Shown: positions 16,578-26,842 of the stretch, in pieces | How positions within the stretch are numbered: position 1 is the stretch's first letter | Layout: each line of letters starts with the position of its first letter | Origin: Leptotrichiaceae bacterium | Lineage (GTDB): Bacteria > Fusobacteriota > Fusobacteriia > Fusobacteriales > Leptotrichiaceae | Direction: 5' to 3' | NCBI GenBank assembly: GCA_018060185.1 | Contig: JAGOWQ010000019.1 | Location: 1 to 34,827 of the forward strand | Length of the DNA stretch: 34,827 nt | Translations under genes and position numbers: made by a program | Notes under the pieces: model-generated | Databases searched by the model: none | What the model saw: only the letters and a program-made list of their open reading frames with translations | Told to the model about the DNA's origin: nothing

Positions 16578-17036
16578 ATGAGAAAAATAAAAAAAAGTGA
16601 AAATGAAGATAGCAAAATTGATGTAGAAAAAAGTTATAGAGCATCAAATGAAAAAGGATCATTTTTTATTAAAGATGAAAAAAAATCAACTAAAATACTT
16701 ATAATTTTAAGTTGGATATTACCTTTTTATGGATTATTTTTCATATATTTAGCAAAAATGTCGTTATATGAAAAGGCAAAATCTATGGTTTGTAAAATTT
16801 TAAATTTTGGTTTTACAGTTATTTTAATCGAATTTATGCTAGTTTCAGCTATGCAAATGCTAGCTTTTTCAAAAGTTCCAGGATTTGTTATATACACTTT
16901 AATATCCATAATACTAGGAATTTTTGTTTGGGCTATTATAGAACATATTATTGCAACATCAAAATGGTTGAAAAATGAAGATTATTCGTATAAATTTACT
17001 ACTGAAATTTTTAAACCTTGGAATAATATTAATTAA
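16578..17036 (+). CDS. Hypothetical membrane protein coupled to bioY
   Basis: 152 residues. The first 38 residues are highly charged and lysine-rich, followed by three hydrophobic segments (about 39-60, 72-95 and 101-127) and a short soluble tail. I do not recognise a family. The ATG lies one base after the bioY stop and has no strong separate ribosome site, so translation is probably coupled to bioY. That makes a role near biotin uptake possible but unproven. A terminator follows at 17058. Confidence 0.75.
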   Translation: MRKIKKSENEDSKIDVEKSYRASNEKGSFFIKDEKKSTKILIILSWILPFYGLFFIYLAKMSLYEKAKSMVCKILNFGFTVILIEFMLVSAMQMLAFSKVPGFVIYTLISIILGIFVWAIIEHIIATSKWLKNEDYSYKFTTEIFKPWNNIN

Positions 17037-17057
17037 TTAAAAAATTTAATAATATAT

Positions 17058-17124
17058 AAAAGAACTATATTAATAAAGTAAAGTGATGTTAATTTCAATC
17101 TTTACTTTTAAAATAGTTCTTTTT
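17058..17124. terminator. Two-part bidirectional terminator
   Basis: Outer 11-base stem AAAAGAACTAT (17058-17068) and ATAGTTCTTTT (17113-17123) encloses an inner AAAGTAAAG/CTTTACTTT stem. T runs exist on both strands. It separates the bioY unit from convergent glpK. Confidence 0.75.
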
Positions 17125-17145
17125 ATTATTAAAATTATTTTAAAT

Positions 17146-18663
<1,518 letters not shown>

Positions 18664-18714
18664 CTATGTATCCTCCACTAACTTCTTTTGTATTTTTATA
18701 TACCACAGTCTATT

Positions 18715-19959
18715 TTAAAATGCCCAATTACCTTTTCTAAACACTGCTTCTCTTTTTCCATCTTTTGTTATTCCATCTATTTCCATTTCAAAATCTCCAA
18801 TCATAAAATCTACATGTGTTATAGACTGATTTACATGAGCTTTATCTAATTCCTCTTCGCTCATATTAGGACCATTTTTTACATTTGTAGGGTATGCAGC
18901 ACCTAAAGCTAAGTGACTAGAAGCATTTTCATCAAATAATGTTTCATAAAACATTATTCCTGAATTTGAAATAGGAGAATCAAAAGGAACTAATGCAACT
19001 TCTCCTATCCTTTTTGATTCTTTATCATTATTTAACAACTCTTTTAAAATATCATATCCTTTTTCGGCTTCAAAATCTACCACTTCACCGTCTTTAAAAG
19101 TCAATTTAAAGTTATCAATTATATTTCCTTGATAAGATAAGGGTCTTTTATTAGACACATAACCATCAACTCTATACTTGTCCCCCGCAGTAAAAATCTC
19201 CTCTGTAGGCATATTAGGAATAAAACTTATACCTTTTTCATTTTTACTCCCTGCCGCTACCCAAATATGATTTTTAGGAAGACCAACAATCAGATCTGTT
19301 CCTTTAGATTTATAGTGTAATGATTCGTATTGTTTATCATTCAAATAAGTTGCTCTTTCCGTCAAATTTTGCTTGTGTTCTTTCCACGCTTTTACAGAAT
19401 TTTCATCGTTTACCCTTACTGTTTTAAATATTTCTTCTAATAATTTTGCTTGTGCTTTATCCTCATTAGATTCTTCAGGAAATACTAGTTTAGCCCATTC
19501 TTTCGATGGATAACTTGCAATTACCCATGAATTTATATCATTCATAACTCTTGAACGATAATATTTAAACGCTTCTCCCATATTTTTTGCAAAAGCTCCA
19601 AGTTTTTTAGGATCTATTCCTTCTAATAATTTTGGAGAACTACCTAAAATATGAATAAATACTACGTTATTATCTAAATAGTAATTTCTTTCATCTACTG
19701 CCCATTTTGGTATTGTAGAATATATTTCTTCTGATTTATATTCAGCGTGAAGTCTAGTCAATTTGTCATCACCTAGCTTTACATTTACATCACTAGCTCC
19801 AATCTCATATGCTTTTTCAACTATTTTATAAACTAACGGAAGAGAATTTGTAGTACAATTTATCCATACTTTTTGATCTTTTTGAACATTTGCTCCTATT
19901 TTCACTATTATTTCTGCGTATTTATCTAATTTATCTTCAAAATTTTCAATATATTTCAT
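18715..19959 (-). CDS. M29 family metallo-aminopeptidase (AmpS/PepS type)
   Basis: 414 residues, the normal size for the M29 thermophilic-type aminopeptidases, which remove N-terminal residues using two metal ions. The C-terminal half carries the conserved metal-ligand regions: PNMPTEEIFTA, IGEVALVPFDSPIS, MFYETLFDENASSHLALG and HVDFMIG. No signal peptide, so cytosolic. ATG 19959 has AGGAG eight bases upstream. The gene follows trxA across a four-copy 11-base tandem repeat. Confidence 0.9.
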   Translation of the reverse strand: MKYIENFEDKLDKYAEIIVKIGANVQKDQKVWINCTTNSLPLVYKIVEKAYEIGASDVNVKLGDDKLTRLHAEYKSEEIYSTIPKWAVDERNYYLDNNVVFIHILGSSPKLLEGIDPKKLGAFAKNMGEAFKYYRSRVMNDINSWVIASYPSKEWAKLVFPEESNEDKAQAKLLEEIFKTVRVNDENSVKAWKEHKQNLTERATYLNDKQYESLHYKSKGTDLIVGLPKNHIWVAAGSKNEKGISFIPNMPTEEIFTAGDKYRVDGYVSNKRPLSYQGNIIDNFKLTFKDGEVVDFEAEKGYDILKELLNNDKESKRIGEVALVPFDSPISNSGIMFYETLFDENASSHLALGAAYPTNVKNGPNMSEEELDKAHVNQSITHVDFMIGDFEMEIDGITKDGKREAVFRKGNWAF

Positions 19960-19980
19960 ATTTCATATTCTCCTTCTTTT

Positions 19981-20024
19981 TTATTTATATTTTATTTATA
20001 TTTTATTTATATTTTATTTATATT
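19981..20024. repeat. Four perfect tandem copies of an 11-base unit
   Basis: TTATTTATATT is repeated four times without error. The rightmost copy covers the trxA stop codon (20014-20016) and the others fill the gap before the aminopeptidase ribosome site. Copy number could vary by slippage; each unit contains a TAA on the coding strand, so the trxA reading frame would still close. Confidence 0.85.
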
Positions 20025-20331
20025 CTTTTATTTTTTGTTCTATTTCCTTTTTTTCTAAAAAACCAGTTAATGTACAAACTTGCTTTCCATCTTTAAATAT
20101 TATCATAGTAGGTAAGCTTCTTATTTTAAATTTAGAAGGTAATTCACTATATATGTCTGTATCAACCTTCACTATTTTACAATATGAATTTTCAGATAAA
20201 TCATCTAAAATTGGACTAAGCATTTGACAAGGTCCACACCAAACAGCATAAAAATCAACTAATGTTACCCCTTCTGATAATATTGTATCTTTTTCAAAAT
20301 CTTCTCCAGAATAATGTACTACTTTACTCAT
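20014..20331 (-). CDS. trxA: Thioredoxin
   Basis: 105-residue cytosolic thiol-disulfide oxidoreductase with the WCGPC active site, the cis-proline region RSLPTMIIFKDG and normal length. I choose ATG 20331 because GGAGG lies five bases upstream; an in-frame ATG at 20343 sits on top of that ribosome site. It lies 43 bases after the Ogg2-type glycosylase gene, same strand. The stop codon is inside the 11-base tandem repeat. Confidence 0.93.
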   Translation of the reverse strand: MSKVVHYSGEDFEKDTILSEGVTLVDFYAVWCGPCQMLSPILDDLSENSYCKIVKVDTDIYSELPSKFKIRSLPTMIIFKDGKQVCTLTGFLEKKEIEQKIKEYK

Positions 20332-20374
20332 TTTATCCTCCATTTTTTATTAACTTATATATTAATTTAAAAAT

Positions 20375-21052
20375 TTATTTAAAAACTTCTCCTGCTTCTT
20401 TATACCATAAAACTAAATCTAATCTATCCATCTCTATTCCTGAAAATTTAGAATATTCTCTCATTTTTTCTTCTATTTCATAATATTTTTTTTCAGTAAT
20501 TGATTTTGGAACTTCATTTATAACATTTAATTCTGCAAGATTTCTTAAAATATGTCTATCAAGTATTGCTATATTTTCTCCAAAACCAAGGTTTCTAAGG
20601 ACATGATTTGCTTCTTTCAACCCCATTCCTTTTATATTTTTTAATATCCAATCTCTTTTTTCAAATACATCTCCTAGATTTGACAATATAGCCTTAGGTT
20701 GTAATTTACCATCTACTGTCATTAATTCTCTAAGTCCAACTAAATATCTAGACTTATTATTTTTAAATCTAACAATATTCAAATATTCAACCATTTCTTC
20801 AGAAGTTCCTGTATATAAAAGGTCATTTTCAACTAAGTTTGTAATGGCTTGCCAAGCGTTTCTGGCTTTAGATTGAGGTGTCAAAATACAAAAAGCCATT
20901 TCTGCGAAAACTTCCCTTTCGGTCCCTTTCCATGCTTTTTTATATCCTTTTATAGCTTCTTCAGCATCTTTTTTCATACTACTATAGACTTCAAGTATTT
21001 TATTGTGAAGTTCTTTATTTAGTCTTTTTTCCAATGTTTTTTCTTTTTCCAA
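20375..21052 (-). CDS. N-glycosylase/DNA lyase, Ogg2 type
   Basis: 225-residue helix-hairpin-helix base-excision repair enzyme that removes 8-oxoguanine and nicks the strand. The Ogg2 marks are CILTPQSKARNAW, the hairpin GMGLKEANHVLRNLG with catalytic K146, and AILDRHILRNL with D165. Length fits archaeal/Thermotoga-type Ogg2. The start is TTG at 21052, preceded by AGGAG at eight bases; I see no ATG that keeps the family N-terminus. It is followed by thioredoxin, which gives the pair an oxidative-stress flavour. Confidence 0.88.
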   Translation of the reverse strand: MEKEKTLEKRLNKELHNKILEVYSSMKKDAEEAIKGYKKAWKGTEREVFAEMAFCILTPQSKARNAWQAITNLVENDLLYTGTSEEMVEYLNIVRFKNNKSRYLVGLRELMTVDGKLQPKAILSNLGDVFEKRDWILKNIKGMGLKEANHVLRNLGFGENIAILDRHILRNLAELNVINEVPKSITEKKYYEIEEKMREYSKFSGIEMDRLDLVLWYKEAGEVFK

Positions 21053-21095
21053 TTTTGTTACTCCTTTTTAATATTAATTATATTCACTTTTAAAT

Positions 21096-21104
21096 ATTAT
21101 AACA
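21096..21104 (-). promoter_or_regulatory. Extended -10 element upstream of Ogg2-type gene
   Basis: TGTTATAAT on the minus strand, a full TGn extended -10. No good -35 is seen, which is acceptable for an extended -10 promoter. Confidence 0.5.
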
Positions 21105-21174
21105 TATTTTTATTAATAGTAAAATATTTCTTATAACAATTTAAACTACTGAATTTTATATCATTTTGGCCTTA

Positions 21175-21990
21175 CTATTCCGCAAAAAAATTCTCAATTA
21201 TTACTTTCAAAGCATCTTCATTGTTATTAGATGACTGAAACTTTGATATTAATTTTACTTCATCATTTGCATTTTCAACAGCTACAGGCATTCCTGATAT
21301 TTCAAGCATTGAAATATCATTTCCACTGTCTCCTACAGCTATTACTTCTTCTATTTTTATATTTTCTATTTCTGATAATTTTTTCAAAGTTTTTCCTTTG
21401 TTCACATTTTTATTAGCAATCTCTAAAAAAATTGGTTTTGAAATAGCAATAAAATAATCTTTTCCATGAATTTTTTTCATATGTATTTCTGCTTCTTTTA
21501 TTTCCTCTGGTTCTCCTATTAACATGCATTTAGCAGTTTCATGAATTTCTTTTTTTTCTAATTCTTCCAATGTATTAAAAATTTCTAATTTCATTTCACA
21601 TTGATCCGCCTCATATTTTACATATTTAGTATTTTTACTCCCATAAACTGTGTCATCAGCATACAAAACCATTGGAATTCCTATTTTTTTTGAAAAATTA
21701 TAAATATTTTCGATATCTTTTTTACATAATCCTTCATGAAATATAACTTTATTTGTAGCCATTTCTATTAACTGCCCTCCATTAAATGAAAGCACATACC
21801 CGCCATATTTATCCATTTCCAATTGTTTTGCCTGTTTTAACATAGCAAAACTAGGTCTTCCACTTGCTAGAACAAATTTAACTCCTTTTTTTTGAACATC
21901 TATTATAGATTTAATGTTACCATCAGTTAGTTCATGCTCATCATTTAAAAGAGTCCCATCCATATCTGTTGCTATTAATTTGTATTCCAT
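21175..21990 (-). CDS. Cof-type HAD-IIB phosphatase
   Basis: 271-residue haloacid-dehalogenase-fold hydrolase. Motif I is ATDMDGTLLNDEHE (D8, D10), motif II LASGRP, and motif IV VIAVGDSGNDISML; the IIB cap lies between II and III. Enzymes of this group dephosphorylate sugar phosphates, flavin or pyridoxal phosphate intermediates, and substrate cannot be told from sequence. ATG 21990 is preceded by AGGAGG. It stands alone between two spacers of about 100-120 bases. Confidence 0.92.
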   Translation of the reverse strand: MEYKLIATDMDGTLLNDEHELTDGNIKSIIDVQKKGVKFVLASGRPSFAMLKQAKQLEMDKYGGYVLSFNGGQLIEMATNKVIFHEGLCKKDIENIYNFSKKIGIPMVLYADDTVYGSKNTKYVKYEADQCEMKLEIFNTLEELEKKEIHETAKCMLIGEPEEIKEAEIHMKKIHGKDYFIAISKPIFLEIANKNVNKGKTLKKLSEIENIKIEEVIAVGDSGNDISMLEISGMPVAVENANDEVKLISKFQSSNNNEDALKVIIENFFAE

Positions 21991-22093
21991 ATTTCCTCCT
22001 ATTTTATTTTTAACTATATGTATTTATTAATATTCATATCTAGTATTCTGAAAATTAATAAACATTATAAAAAATTAAATCTTATTTATAATT

Positions 22094-23119
22094 TTATAAT
22101 AATTTTATCAAATCATTTATTTCTTCTTCTGTTGTTGCCCAACTTGTAGCAAACCTTATTATCGTCTTATTTTCATCATATTTTTCCCAAAATGAAAAAT
22201 GAACTTTTTTAGATAATTCTTCCATTTTTTTATTTTCAATTATAACAAACTGCTGATTTGTAGGAGATTTTAATAAAAAGTTATATCCTTTATCTTTTAA
22301 CTTATCTCTTAATAATTGTGCCATTTTTACTCCATGCTTACTTATTTCAAAATAAAGATTATTCGTAAAAAGTATATCAAATTGTATCCCTAAAAATCTT
22401 CCTTTAGCAAGTAGTCCTCCTTCTTGTTTTATTATAGAAACAAATCTTTTAGGTGAATTTCCTTTAGGAAAAACTACAGCCTCTCCAAACATAGCTCCTA
22501 CTTTAGTACCACCAATATAAAAAACATCACATACTTCTGATATAAATGGCAAATCAACATCATTTCCTTCAGACATCAATCCATATCCAAGTCTCGCTCC
22601 ATCTAAAAATAATGGTATTTTATATTTTCTACATATTTCAGAAATTTTATTTAATTCGTCTTTTGTATACAATGTTCCGTATTCTGTAGGATAAGAAATA
22701 TAAACCATCCCAGGATAAACCATGTGCTCATTATTCTTATCACTATGATATTCCTCTAAATAATTTTTTAATTCTAATGCATCCATTTTACCATTGTGAT
22801 TTGATATATTTAATACTTTATGTCCTGTAAATTCTATTGCTCCTGCTTCATGAGTGTTTATATGCCCAGTATCAACAGATATCACTCCTTCATAAGATTT
22901 TAAGAGTGAATTTATAACAATAGCATTTGTCTGCGTTCCACCCGTCAAAAAGAATACTTCTGCTTTCTCTTTTTTACATGCCTTTCTAATTTTATTTTTA
23001 GCACTTTCAGTATATTTATCTAGTCCATAACCCACTAAGGATTCATCATTTGTTTTAATTATACCTTCTAAAATAGATTTATGGGTCCCCTTTATATAAT
23101 CATTACCAAAATAAAGCAT
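22094..23119 (-). CDS. Low-specificity L-threonine aldolase
   Basis: 341-residue PLP enzyme of fold type I that splits L-threonine or L-allo-threonine to glycine and acetaldehyde. Marks are the N-terminal NDYIKG, FFLTGGTQTNAI (phosphate contact), H90, FLDGARLGYGL with D173 for the pyridine nitrogen, and YIGGTKVGAMFGEA with K206 as Schiff-base lysine. Beta-eliminating lyase relatives share the fold but differ in these motifs. ATG 23119 has GGAG close upstream. Confidence 0.9.
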   Translation of the reverse strand: MLYFGNDYIKGTHKSILEGIIKTNDESLVGYGLDKYTESAKNKIRKACKKEKAEVFFLTGGTQTNAIVINSLLKSYEGVISVDTGHINTHEAGAIEFTGHKVLNISNHNGKMDALELKNYLEEYHSDKNNEHMVYPGMVYISYPTEYGTLYTKDELNKISEICRKYKIPLFLDGARLGYGLMSEGNDVDLPFISEVCDVFYIGGTKVGAMFGEAVVFPKGNSPKRFVSIIKQEGGLLAKGRFLGIQFDILFTNNLYFEISKHGVKMAQLLRDKLKDKGYNFLLKSPTNQQFVIIENKKMEELSKKVHFSFWEKYDENKTIIRFATSWATTEEEINDLIKLL

Positions 23120-23201
23120 AATTCTCCTTTCAATTATTAACTTCTATTCTATATTAAATCAGCTAAAATTTATTATTTTAAACTAAATCTTAAATAAAAT
23201 A

Positions 23202-24002
23202 CTAATATACTAATCCTTTTTTAACATCTATATGCCTTAACTTATCATCCACAATCATTCCTACTTCGTTTCTTGCTCTTTCATACCAATGTTTAGCTTC
23301 ATCAAATCTTTCTAATGTTTCATAGAGCTCTGCCATATTATATATTGCTCCATTATAACCGTTATCTATAGCTTGATAATACATAACTTCAGCCATTTCA
23401 AAATTTCCAGTTATAAAATATAAATATCCTAAATTATTCATAGCTCCTGTATGATTTTTTTCTATAGCTTTCTGATACATTCTTTCAGCTTGATCATATT
23501 TTTTATCTTTAAAATAAAGAACTGCCATATTATTCATAGAATATTCATCATGATTTTTTATGCCTTCTAAATAATATTTTTTAGCTTTTTCTATATCGAA
23601 TCTTAATTCATTTAAAACTCCAAGATTATAGTAAGAATATTTATCCCCTAATTCTAAAGCTTTTAAATACATTTTTTCTGCTTTATCATACTTTTTCTGT
23701 TCTTTATATAACTCTCCAAGCTTATTTATCCCATCAATATTATTAATATTTGACATTTCTAAATAACATTTCTCAGCCATATCTTCCTTTCCTAATTTAT
23801 GATACATTATTCCTAAATTAAGCATGGCCTCGACACTACCGTTTTCTATAGCTTTAAAATACCAGCTTTGACCTTGGGAATATTTACCTATAGAAGTAAA
23901 AAGTACCCCTAAATCATTCATTACCTCTACATTTTTTCCATTCTCCAATTCTTTAATTTTTTTTTCTATTATCTCATTTATATTTGAATTCAAAATTTCC
24001 AT
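23202..24002 (-). CDS. TPR/Sel1-repeat protein
   Basis: 266 residues made almost wholly of about seven 34-36 residue helix-turn-helix repeats, with patterns such as EAMLNLGIMYHKLGKEDMAE, SYYNLGVLNELRFDIEKAK and GAMNNLGYLYFITGNFEMAE. No signal peptide or membrane helix, so a cytosolic protein-interaction scaffold; the partner is unknown. ATG 24002 has AGGTG upstream and a TATAAT at 24036-24041. It lies just beyond the gal terminator and is probably independent of the gal operon. Confidence 0.85.
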   Translation of the reverse strand: MEILNSNINEIIEKKIKELENGKNVEVMNDLGVLFTSIGKYSQGQSWYFKAIENGSVEAMLNLGIMYHKLGKEDMAEKCYLEMSNINNIDGINKLGELYKEQKKYDKAEKMYLKALELGDKYSYYNLGVLNELRFDIEKAKKYYLEGIKNHDEYSMNNMAVLYFKDKKYDQAERMYQKAIEKNHTGAMNNLGYLYFITGNFEMAEVMYYQAIDNGYNGAIYNMAELYETLERFDEAKHWYERARNEVGMIVDDKLRHIDVKKGLVY

Positions 24003-24065
24003 ATTTCACCTACTTATTACAATTTTATAAAATATATTATACACTAAATTATTTATTTTATAAAC

Positions 24066-24110
24066 AAAAAAAGAGTTATATTTAAAAATTTATTTTTAAT
24101 ATAACTCTTT
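24066..24110 (-). terminator. Rho-independent terminator of the gal operon
   Basis: A 13-base perfect inverted repeat, AAAGAGTTATATT (24070-24082) and AATATAACTCTTT (24098-24110). On the minus strand it runs into seven T residues (24066-24072). It lies about 60 bases after the galT stop. Confidence 0.85.
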
Positions 24111-24169
24111 TACTTCACTATTTTACAATTAATTTTTACGATAATATTATAAAAATAAAATTTTATTTT

Positions 24170-25753
24170 TTAGTCATTAATTTTATTTAAAAATTTTTCA
24201 AATTCTTTTTCTCCATTTTTATCATTTTTAAATACTCCGCAATTTTCAAGAACTTTAGAAAATGTATCTCCTATAGCATTTCTTAAAAACTCTTCGATAT
24301 TTTTGTTTACTAAATCTCTAAGTTCATGTTTTTCTAAATAATATTTTATCCATTCTGTATGTTTAGTTAATTCTTTATCCTCATTCATTTTTTCATACAT
24401 CTCTTCATAATTTATATTTTCATTATGCTTGTTATTTGATTTTATTTCTAAAATAAATTCTTTTATTTTATTAATTTCTTCCTTTAATCTTCCAGGAAGT
24501 ATAGCAAGTCCCATAACTTCTATTAACCCAATATTTTCTTTTTTTATATTATGATATTTTTCATGAGGATGAAATATTCCAAGAGGATGATTTTTATTTG
24601 TTAGATTATTTCTCAATACTAAATCTATTTCATATTTCCCGTCTTTAAATCTAGCTATAGGCGTTATTGTATTATGTCTCTCACCTTTTGTATGAGAATA
24701 TATATCTATTTTTTCAGAATTAAATTCTATCCATTTTCCCAAAATTTTATCAGAAAGTTCTATTAATCTTTCCTTATCTCCACGAAGTCTTATTACTGAC
24801 ATAGGCCAACTCACTATCCCAGATTCTATATCTTCATAATTTTTAATTTTTATTCTTTTCTTTATTTTAGCCTTTTCCATAGGAAATTCATGCCTACCTG
24901 CCTGAAAATGATCATGACTTAATATAGAACCTCCAACTATTGGTAGATCAGCATTAGAGCCTATAAAATAATGAGGGAACTTCTCGACAAATTCAAGTAA
25001 TCTCTTAAATGAGCATTTATCTATTTTCATTGGTCTTTCTATACTTGAAAATACTATAGAATGTTCGTTATAGTATGTATAAGGTGAATATTGAAAATAC
25101 CAATCTTCTTTATCTAAATCAAGTTTTATTATTCTGTGATTTTGTCTTCCTGGATGTTCTAACCTTCCCATATATCCTTCATTTTCCTTGGATAAAAGTC
25201 CTTTTGGATAATTTTTTGAAATTTTATCTTTTGCTAAAATTATTTCTTTTGGATCTTTTTCAGGTTTAGATAAATTTATTGTAATCTCTAATTCACCGTA
25301 ATTATTTTCATAAGTCCAATGAATATTTTTAGATATTCTATCTGTTCTTATGTAATTACTTTTTCTAGATAAATCATAAAAATATTCTGTTGCACTTTCC
25401 TTACCATCGTTTTCGTATTTATCCCAAAATTTATTTCTAATATTTGAGGTTCTAGGTACTATTTGACCCATTATTTTTGAATTTAACAAATCATGAAATG
25501 TTGCTGTATTATTTTTTATTTTTCCATTTTCAGAGGCCCAATTAACTATATTATTCAATAATTTAGATGGATATTCTAATTTTTCTATTTCTTTTTTTAT
25601 AATTTCTTTTTCTTCATCTGAAAAACATCTATATGTATCCAACTCTATACATTCTAGTACAAAATTTGTAATAAGTATCTTGTCTTCCTCATCCACAAAC
25701 CCATTTTTTACAGAATATTCCATAAGTTTTTCAACTTCTAAATATATATCCAT
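24170..25753 (-). CDS. galT: Galactose-1-phosphate uridylyltransferase, Firmicutes (GalT2) type
   Basis: Transfers UMP from UDP-glucose to galactose-1-phosphate in the Leloir pathway. About 527 residues, the long form typical of Firmicutes and relatives rather than the 350-residue E. coli form. The active-site histidine region is GGSILSHDHFQAGRHEFP (near residue 280), with family segments GYMGRLEHPGRQNHRII and LRNNLTNKNHPLGIFHPHEKYH. I prefer ATG 25753; an in-frame TTG at 25759 sits closer to the GGGAG and cannot be excluded. Last gene of the gal cluster, 32 bases after galE. Confidence 0.93.
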   Translation of the reverse strand: MDIYLEVEKLMEYSVKNGFVDEEDKILITNFVLECIELDTYRCFSDEEKEIIKKEIEKLEYPSKLLNNIVNWASENGKIKNNTATFHDLLNSKIMGQIVPRTSNIRNKFWDKYENDGKESATEYFYDLSRKSNYIRTDRISKNIHWTYENNYGELEITINLSKPEKDPKEIILAKDKISKNYPKGLLSKENEGYMGRLEHPGRQNHRIIKLDLDKEDWYFQYSPYTYYNEHSIVFSSIERPMKIDKCSFKRLLEFVEKFPHYFIGSNADLPIVGGSILSHDHFQAGRHEFPMEKAKIKKRIKIKNYEDIESGIVSWPMSVIRLRGDKERLIELSDKILGKWIEFNSEKIDIYSHTKGERHNTITPIARFKDGKYEIDLVLRNNLTNKNHPLGIFHPHEKYHNIKKENIGLIEVMGLAILPGRLKEEINKIKEFILEIKSNNKHNENINYEEMYEKMNEDKELTKHTEWIKYYLEKHELRDLVNKNIEEFLRNAIGDTFSKVLENCGVFKNDKNGEKEFEKFLNKIND

Positions 25754-25785
25754 TTTCAATTCACTCCCATTGCCTAAATTTTAAT

Positions 25786-26763
25786 CTAATATTTTCTATT
25801 AAGTTCCCATTTCCATGCTGATTCTATTATATCATTTAAACTATATTTAGGCTCCCAACCTAGTTCTATTTTAGCTTTTGAAGAATCCGCAACTAATACT
25901 CCAGGATCTCCTTCTCTTTTTTCAACTATTTCTACTTTAAATTCTTTTTTTGTAATTTCTTTTACTTTTTCTATTACTTCTTTTACTGTGTATCCTTCCC
26001 CACTCCCAAGATTATAGTTTAAACTTGTTCCTTCCTTCAACATTTTTTCCATTCCTAAAATATGGGCTTTAGACAAATCGTATACATGAACAAAATCTCT
26101 TATACATGTTCCGTCTTTTGTATTATAATTATCTCCAAATATTTTAATAGCTCCTCTTTTCCCACTTGCTGCCTGTAATATTAAAGGTATTAAATGAGTT
26201 TCGGGAATATGACTTTCTCCTATTATTCCATTTTCATCACTTCCACTAGCATTAAAATATCTTAACACCACACTTTTTAATCCATAAGCCAAATCATAAT
26301 CTTCTAGTATTTTTTCAACCATAAATTTTGTTTTACCATAAGGATTTATCGGATTTTGAATATGTGTTTCATCTATTTTATCTTTTAAAGGTTCTCCAAA
26401 TGTTGCTGCTGTAGAACTAAATATAAATTTTTTTACATTTGATTCGACCATTTGATCCAAAAGTTTTATCACTTTAGAGACATTATTTTCATAATATTCT
26501 GAAGGTTTTTTAACTGATTCCCCAACTTCTATAAATGCTGCAAAATGCATTACTACAGATATATTTTCATTTTCAAAAACATTTTTTAATTTTTTTCTAT
26601 CACCTAAATCTCCTTCTATAAACTTTACATTTAATATTTTAGATACTTCTTTATATCCTTTAGATAAATTGTCATAAATTATAGGAGTATATCCATTTTT
26701 TTTTAGTAAATTTACCGTATGTGATCCTATATATCCTGCTCCTCCAACTACTAATATATTCAT
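25786..26763 (-). CDS. galE: UDP-glucose 4-epimerase
   Basis: Short-chain dehydrogenase-type enzyme interconverting UDP-galactose and UDP-glucose; 325 residues, normal. NAD-binding GGAGYIGSH at residues 7-15, FSSTAATFG around S117, and the YxxxK pair Y142/K146 (PYGKTK). C-terminal substrate motifs CIRDFVHVYDL and YNLGSGEGYTV are present. ATG 26763 has GGAG upstream. A 79-base gap from galM holds a TGTTATAAT, so a secondary promoter is possible. Confidence 0.96.
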   Translation of the reverse strand: MNILVVGGAGYIGSHTVNLLKKNGYTPIIYDNLSKGYKEVSKILNVKFIEGDLGDRKKLKNVFENENISVVMHFAAFIEVGESVKKPSEYYENNVSKVIKLLDQMVESNVKKFIFSSTAATFGEPLKDKIDETHIQNPINPYGKTKFMVEKILEDYDLAYGLKSVVLRYFNASGSDENGIIGESHIPETHLIPLILQAASGKRGAIKIFGDNYNTKDGTCIRDFVHVYDLSKAHILGMEKMLKEGTSLNYNLGSGEGYTVKEVIEKVKEITKKEFKVEIVEKREGDPGVLVADSSKAKIELGWEPKYSLNDIIESAWKWELNRKY

Positions 26764-26796
26764 TTATATTCTCCTTCCATTTATTTTTATTAATAA

Positions 26797-26805
26797 ATTA
26801 TAACA
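26797..26805 (-). promoter_or_regulatory. Possible internal extended -10 before galE
   Basis: TGTTATAAT on the minus strand in the galM-galE gap, 33 bases before the galE start. No clear -35. Could allow galE-galT expression without galactose, useful for making UDP-galactose. Confidence 0.4.
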
Positions 26806-26842
26806 TAATTTTATAAATACATTAAATTTTATAGAATTTTTA

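Noticed and set aside
19981..20024. Tandem repeats considered as a CRISPR or iteron array.
   Set aside because: Units are 11 bases, directly adjacent with no spacers, pure AT, and no cas, rep or origin features are nearby.
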